Source: Clostridiales bacterium
GTDB taxonomy: Bacteria > Bacillota > Clostridia > Saccharofermentanales > Saccharofermentanaceae
Direction of reading: 5' to 3'
Length of the DNA: 10,112 bases
Assembly (NCBI GenBank): GCA_016930475.1
Contig: JAFGGR010000232.1
Span: 1-10,112, forward strand
Below, piece after piece: positions 6,368 through 10,112 of this stretch. Within the stretch, counting starts at the first letter, position 1, and each line of letters begins with the position of its first letter. Below the pieces are notes generated by a model. That model made no database searches, was not told where the DNA came from, and worked only from the letters and a program-made list of their open reading frames with translations. Both the position numbers and the translations under genes were made by a program.

Positions 6368-6745
6368 ATGGCAATCAATCCATCGATCATCGAATCGAAG
6401 ATCCTCGGCAGGAAGGCGGAAGAAGCGGTCCGTATTCTACTCGCTCACGGCGGATACAGGGAAGTCACCCACAATTATTCCGCGTATCTTCTCGGAGAAC
6501 TGGACCTGGTTTTTCTCAAAGACGATACGCTATATTTCTTCGAGGTTCGACTGAGAAAGGAGGGGGGAGGCTTCGGTGGACCTGCGGAATCGATCGGCCC
6601 CCTGAAGAAGAAACGTATTTGCAATTCAGCAAGACACTTGATCGCATCGTATGGAATGACAGATTACGATGTTTCATTCTGGGCTGCCTGCGTCGCATAT
6701 TCTCCCGGGAAAAATAGATTTAGAGTAAATTTTCTTCCTTTCTGA
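6368..6745 (+). CDS. UPF0102 (YraN-like) predicted endonuclease-fold protein
   Basis: A 125-residue protein of the UPF0102/YraN family, which has a restriction-endonuclease-like fold and is often found beside rnhB. Visible motifs are LGRKAEEAVRILL (13-25), GELDLV (43-48, the GExD acidic motif), FFEVRLR (57-63), GFGGPAES and LKKKRI (79-84). The usual ExK triad reads EVR (59-61) here; Arg also occurs in relatives such as E. coli YraN. No biochemical function is established for the family. The start is uncertain: ATG 6368 gives a normal-length protein but has no clear ribosome-binding site. TTG 6314 would add 18 residues (MIVVKIPP...) and also lacks one. The frame is the same as rnhB, separated from it only by the rnhB TAG. 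Confidence 0.88.
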   Translation: MAINPSIIESKILGRKAEEAVRILLAHGGYREVTHNYSAYLLGELDLVFLKDDTLYFFEVRLRKEGGGFGGPAESIGPLKKKRICNSARHLIASYGMTDYDVSFWAACVAYSPGKNRFRVNFLPF

Positions 6746-6756
6746 TTGCAAGGCAC

Positions 6757-6786
6757 TTGCCTTTCGCCTTCAAAATAATCTATAAT
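6757..6786 (+). promoter_or_regulatory. sigma-A type promoter of the aminotransferase-purB unit
   Basis: A perfect -10 box TATAAT (6781-6786) is preceded by TTGCCT (6757-6762, four of six matches to TTGACA) with an 18-base spacer. Transcription would begin near 6793, leaving a leader of about 74 bases. It falls in the 121-base gap after the yraN-like gene and is the only clear promoter for the genes to its right. Confidence 0.75.
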
Positions 6787-6811
6787 AATCCAACTGTTGA
6801 TCGGTACCGAC

Positions 6812-6849
6812 GCGATTCGTGCAAGATTTATGAATCGCAGTTTCTTTTT
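6812..6849 (+). promoter_or_regulatory. hairpin with T-rich tail in the aminotransferase leader
   Basis: GCGATTC (6812-6818) pairs perfectly with GAATCGC (6832-6838) across a 13-base loop. After AG follows TTTCTTTTT (6841-6849). The arrangement resembles a modest intrinsic terminator or attenuator placed between the promoter and the ribosome-binding site (6853-6859). I see no leader peptide or alternative antiterminator stem, so a regulatory role is a guess. Confidence 0.35.
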
Positions 6850-6866
6850 CGCAAGGAGGCCTCCAA

Positions 6867-8153
6867 ATGAAACCATTGGCTCAGGAAGACCGCCAGACCC
6901 TCGTTCAATTGAAAAGCGATTTGATCGCTCAATATGACGACTATTGTGCACGGCAGCTTTCGCTGGACATGACGCGGGGCAAACCCTGTGCTCAACAGTT
7001 GGATATCGCGAATCCTTTGCACGGTTTGGTGGACGGAACGAATTACTTTTCCGAAAATAAGACTGATTGCAGAAATTACGGAGTTCCTACCGGGTTGGAT
7101 GAGTGCAAAAACCTTTTTTCAATGATCACAGGGATCGACCCTTCACTGATCGTGATCGGGAACAATGCGAGTCTTTCGCTGATGTATGATACGTTGATGC
7201 GCTCGATGGTGTTCGGAGAGATCGAATCCGATCGGCCGTGGACGAATGAGAGCATACGAAAGTGGCTCTGTCCGGTTCCCGGATACGACCGGCATTTTGC
7301 CATTACCGAAACCTTAGGTTTCGAGATGATTCCGGTCGCTATGACACCGGACGGGCCGGATATGGACAAAGTCGAGAAACTGGTAGCTTCGGACGCGTCG
7401 ATCAAGGGGATCTGGTGTGTTCCTCAATACAGCAACCCAGACGGTTACGTTTATTCCGATGAGGTGTGTAAGAGGATGGCGTCCATGAAGACGGCCGCAA
7501 AAGATTTCAGAGTTTTCTGGGACAATGCGTACGCGATCCATGACCTGTATCCCGAACACAGACGCAGGATCCCGAATATATTGGCACTTGCAGAGCAGTC
7601 GGGCAACCCGAATCGCTTCTATGTTTATGCGTCCACATCCAAGATCACGCTTGCCGGATCGGGAATTGCTTGTATTGCGGCAAATGCCGACAATATCGCA
7701 CGAGTTAAGAAACAGCTTTCGTTAAGGACCATCGGGCCGGAGAAACTCAATCAATTGCGCCATGCAAGATACATTCCGGACATGGAAACGCTCGAAGGAA
7801 TCATGAAGAAACATGCCGAGATCATCCGCCCGAAATTTGAAGCGGTGGACGCCATTCTTTTCGAAGAACTGGGCGGTCTGGGAATCGCTTCCTGGTGCAA
7901 ACCGGACGGAGGTTATTTCATCAGTCTTTTCCTGATGAAGGGAACCGCCGGGAAGGTCGTGGATGCGGCCAGGAAAGCAGGCGTCTTGCTGACTCCCGCG
8001 GGAGCGACTTATCCTTACGGCAAGGATCCGGATGACTCGAACATTCGAATTGCTCCGACTCTGCCGTCCTTACCGGACATAGAGACCGCCATACATGTCC
8101 TCGGAATTTGTGCTAAACTGGTAGCGGTCGAGCAATTGCTTGATCAGCAATGA
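6867..8153 (+). CDS. PLP-dependent aminotransferase, AspT-type (PF12897), probable aspartate aminotransferase
   Basis: A fold-type I, class I-like aminotransferase of 428 residues. It resembles the PF12897 group, which includes the aspartate aminotransferase of Corynebacterium glutamicum; that enzyme interconverts aspartate and oxaloacetate with 2-oxoglutarate/glutamate. Visible PLP-enzyme landmarks are LDMTRGKP (33-40), YGVPTGLDEC (71-80), PVPGYDRH (136-143), YSNPDG (188-193), the cofactor-binding WDNAY (218-222), STSKIT (256-261) with presumed Schiff-base Lys259, and NIRIAP (392-397) with the presumed carboxylate-binding Arg394. No DNA-binding domain is attached, so it is not a MocR regulator. 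ATG 6867 has AAGGAGG (6853-6859) seven bases upstream. The gene has its own promoter and is followed 54 bases later by purB. Substrate is inferred; alanine or another amino donor cannot be excluded. Confidence 0.85.
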   Translation: MKPLAQEDRQTLVQLKSDLIAQYDDYCARQLSLDMTRGKPCAQQLDIANPLHGLVDGTNYFSENKTDCRNYGVPTGLDECKNLFSMITGIDPSLIVIGNNASLSLMYDTLMRSMVFGEIESDRPWTNESIRKWLCPVPGYDRHFAITETLGFEMIPVAMTPDGPDMDKVEKLVASDASIKGIWCVPQYSNPDGYVYSDEVCKRMASMKTAAKDFRVFWDNAYAIHDLYPEHRRRIPNILALAEQSGNPNRFYVYASTSKITLAGSGIACIAANADNIARVKKQLSLRTIGPEKLNQLRHARYIPDMETLEGIMKKHAEIIRPKFEAVDAILFEELGGLGIASWCKPDGGYFISLFLMKGTAGKVVDAARKAGVLLTPAGATYPYGKDPDDSNIRIAPTLPSLPDIETAIHVLGICAKLVAVEQLLDQQ

Positions 8154-8207
8154 TCAGATCGAAGAGGCAAATAGATTCCATTTAGAGACTTGTACCGGAG
8201 CGCGATT

Positions 8208-9641
8208 ATGAATGATGCGTACGAAAATGTCCTGAGCTCGAGATATGCGGGCGAGCAAATGTTACGCTTGTTTTCACCGGACCATAAATTTCGGACTTGG
8301 CGGCGTCTCTGGATCGCTCTGGCCGAGTCCGAGATGGAACTCGGATTACCGATAACCGTAGAGCAAATCGAAGAGATGAAACGCTTTTCGGACGAAATCA
8401 ATTACGATGAAGCCCGTGAAGCCGAGAAGCGAGTCCGTCACGACGTGATGGCTCATGTTCACGCATACGGAGTTCAGTGCCCGAAGGCCAAGCCGATCAT
8501 TCACCTGGGCGCTACTTCCTGTTATGTCGGCGATAATACCGACATTCTGATCATGCGACAAGCGCTTCTGCTGGTTCGCTCTCGCTTGATTCGCATCATC
8601 GACGCATTGAGAAAATTTGCCGAGGAGTATAAGAATTTACCGACATTGGGATTTACTCATTTTCAACCGGCACAACTGGTGACGGTCGGGAAGAGGGCAA
8701 CCCTTTGGATTCAGGATCTGCTGTTTGACGTTGAGGACATCGATTTTGTATACGATGGCTTGAAACTGCTCGGCTGTAAGGGAACGACCGGAACTCAAGC
8801 GAGCTTTCTGAGCCTTTTCGACGGCGATCACGGCAAAGTCGAGGAGTTGGACCGATTGATCGCGTCGAAAATGAGTGTTCCGGACACCTATCCCGTGAGC
8901 GGTCAGACATACTCCAGAAAAATCGACTCCAGAGTCGTAACGACCCTTTCTTCCATTGCGCAGAGCGCGTCAAAGTTCAGTAACGATATTCGTCTTCTTC
9001 AGCACCTCAAAGAAGTTGAGGAACCTTTCGAGAAGGATCAGATCGGATCATCCGCGATGGCTTATAAGAGGAATCCGATGCGCAGTGAACGCATGGCGTC
9101 TCTGTCGCGATATGTGATTTCACAATCAATAAATCCTCCTCTGACGGCTTCCGCTCAATGGTTTGAGCGCACTTTGGATGATTCGGCGAACAAGCGCCTT
9201 TGTATTGCGGAATCGTTTTTGGCGACCGACGCAATTCTGATCATTTATGAGAATGTCGCGTCTGGCCTTTGTGTAAACCAACAGGTCATTCATCGTAGAA
9301 TCATGGAGGAGTTGCCGTTTATGGCGACCGAGAATATACTGATGGAATCCGTAAAGCGGGGAGGAGACCGTCAGGCACTTCACGAAAGGATCCGCGTTCA
9401 CTCTATGGCTGCCGCGACCGAAGTTAAATCCTTCGGAAGACCCAATGATCTGCTGGACCGGATTGCCGACGACGAGAGTTTTGATTTGAGTTTTAACGAT
9501 TTGAACAGTCTTCTGGATCCTTCCCTGTATATCGGCCGTTGTCCGGAGCAAGTCGACCGATTCCTGAAGGAATTTGTCTATCCTCTGCTTGCGGCGTCCA
9601 AGGATGACCTTGCAGCCGAATGTCCGGAATTAAAGGTTTAG
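8208..9641 (+). CDS. purB: Adenylosuccinate lyase, long (animal-like) type
   Basis: PurB releases fumarate twice in purine synthesis: from SAICAR to AICAR, and from adenylosuccinate to AMP. The 477 residues contain RHDVMAHVHAYG (77-88), IIHLGATSCYVGDNTD (97-112), TLGFTHFQPAQ (146-156, with probable catalytic His151) and KGTTGTQASF (191-200). The fumarase/aspartase signature GSSAMAYKRNPMRSE (280-294) has the mobile-loop serines 281-282. Further on are QWFERTLDDSAN and ELPFMATENI. Length and wording follow the roughly 480-residue animal-type enzyme rather than the roughly 430-residue Bacillus PurB; such forms also occur in Clostridia. In the signature Ala replaces the usual Pro of SAMPYKRNP. 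ATG 8208 has GGAG (8197-8200) seven bases upstream and is preferred over TTG 8190. It probably shares a transcript with the aminotransferase. Confidence 0.97.
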   Translation: MNDAYENVLSSRYAGEQMLRLFSPDHKFRTWRRLWIALAESEMELGLPITVEQIEEMKRFSDEINYDEAREAEKRVRHDVMAHVHAYGVQCPKAKPIIHLGATSCYVGDNTDILIMRQALLLVRSRLIRIIDALRKFAEEYKNLPTLGFTHFQPAQLVTVGKRATLWIQDLLFDVEDIDFVYDGLKLLGCKGTTGTQASFLSLFDGDHGKVEELDRLIASKMSVPDTYPVSGQTYSRKIDSRVVTTLSSIAQSASKFSNDIRLLQHLKEVEEPFEKDQIGSSAMAYKRNPMRSERMASLSRYVISQSINPPLTASAQWFERTLDDSANKRLCIAESFLATDAILIIYENVASGLCVNQQVIHRRIMEELPFMATENILMESVKRGGDRQALHERIRVHSMAAATEVKSFGRPNDLLDRIADDESFDLSFNDLNSLLDPSLYIGRCPEQVDRFLKEFVYPLLAASKDDLAAECPELKV

Positions 9642-9645
9642 GAGG
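9641..9645 (+). promoter_or_regulatory. ribosome-binding site for the CTG-initiated cysteine desulfurase
   Basis: GGAGG (9641-9645) overlaps the last base of the purB stop and stands eight bases before CTG 9654. No ATG, GTG or TTG lies at suitable distance in the desulfurase frame, so this site points to CTG as the start. Confidence 0.7.
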
Positions 9646-9653
9646 AAGGTTTT

Positions 9654-10112
9654 CTGATATATCTCGATAACGCTGCGACGACCCGGCCGTTGCCCGAGGT
9701 CGTCGATCTCATTCATGGCGATCTTTCCGACCCCTTGCTTTTCGGGAATCCGGGTTCTCTTCACAGACTCGGACAGTTTGCCGAGCAAAGTTACCATGAG
9801 GCAATGACCGGGATAGCCGATTTGCTCAAGGTTACGCGGGATGAACTGATCGCAACATCCGGCGGGACGGAGTCCATCAATACGGCATTGATCGGTTATA
9901 CATCAGCGAATCCGCGCAACGGAAGGCACATTATTTCGACTCATACGGAGCATATGGCAACGATTGAGACGCTGAATCGACTCGCGAAGAAGGGCTTCGA
10001 GATCACGTATGTACCGGTGGACCGTTTTGGTGCGCCGGACATCGGAATTCTGGAGAACTCGATCCGATCGGACACAACGCTGATCACATTGACACATACC
10101 AATAACGAGACC
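9654..10112 (+). CDS. Cysteine desulfurase, NifS/IscS family (5' part, runs off the right edge)
   Basis: Cysteine desulfurases take sulfur from cysteine as an enzyme-bound persulfide for iron-sulfur clusters, thiamine or tRNA thiolation. The 153 visible codons begin (M)IYLDNAATTRP, the hallmark N-terminus. They continue with FGNPGSLHRLGQ (30-41), a SGGTESIN segment (PLP phosphate binding), THTEH with the histidine that stacks on PLP, and THTNNET at the window edge. The PLP lysine and the active-site cysteine lie beyond the window, so class I versus II and the sulfur acceptor cannot be told. Frame and homology place the start exactly at CTG 9654: the in-frame purB TAG (9639-9641) blocks any longer form, and the first internal ATG (9801) would remove the conserved N-terminus. 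It lies 12 bases after purB and is probably co-transcribed. A ThiI partner downstream is common in Clostridia but not visible. Confidence 0.92.
   Translation, partial: MIYLDNAATTRPLPEVVDLIHGDLSDPLLFGNPGSLHRLGQFAEQSYHEAMTGIADLLKVTRDELIATSGGTESINTALIGYTSANPRNGRHIISTHTEHMATIETLNRLAKKGFEITYVPVDRFGAPDIGILENSIRSDTTLITLTHTNNET

Noticed and set aside
6801..6810. Palindrome TCGGTACCGA in the aminotransferase leader.
   Set aside because: About ten perfect 10-base palindromes are expected per window; position alone does not make it an operator.
8141..8157. Direct repeat TGATCAG ... TGATCAG at the aminotransferase stop.
   Set aside because: A seven-base repeat in GATC-rich sequence is expected by chance and has no attachment-site context.
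1..10112. Possible mobile element, phage or defence genes.
   Set aside because: All genes are core housekeeping types in conserved order on one strand; no transposase, integrase, terminal repeats or CRISPR repeats were found.

Overview
The window reads as a chromosomal housekeeping segment from a Gram-positive bacterium of the Firmicutes, most likely class Clostridia. The evidence is the gene order ftsY-ylxM-ffh-rpsP-khpA-rimM-trmD-rplS-rbgA-rnhB-yraN, strong GGAGG-type ribosome-binding sites and near-consensus sigma-A promoters. A long, animal-like type of adenylosuccinate lyase and an AspT-type (PF12897) aminotransferase also fit Clostridia. Every gene is on the + strand. The longest gap between genes is 127 bases, so there is no gene-free stretch over 300 bases.

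Layout. Positions 1-531 hold the 3' part of ftsY, the signal recognition particle (SRP) receptor. A near-perfect sigma-A promoter (568-596) then opens a second unit: ylxM and ffh (SRP accessory protein and SRP GTPase), rpsP (S16), khpA (small KH RNA-binding protein), rimM (30S maturation factor), trmD (tRNA m1G37 methyltransferase) and rplS (L19). Before rplS lie an extended -10 promoter candidate and a short structured leader that resembles the L19 autoregulatory leader of Firmicutes. A strong intrinsic terminator (4704-4745) closes the unit. Three more genes follow: rbgA (50S assembly GTPase), rnhB (RNase HII) and a yraN-like UPF0102 gene.

A promoter with a perfect TATAAT (6757-6786) begins the last unit: a PLP-dependent aminotransferase, purB (adenylosuccinate lyase) and the 5' part of a cysteine desulfurase gene. 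That last gene has no ATG, GTG or TTG at its N-terminus and appears to begin at CTG 9654.

Functionally the left two-thirds covers protein targeting, ribosome assembly and tRNA/RNA quality control. The right third covers amino-acid and nucleotide nitrogen metabolism plus sulfur delivery. I see no mobile element, CRISPR array, phage gene, tRNA or rRNA, and no sign of an exotic new system. The points most worth checking are the CTG start, the L19-type leader, the Glu at the expected catalytic Asp of TrmD, the hairpin in the aminotransferase leader, and a clear excess of GATC.
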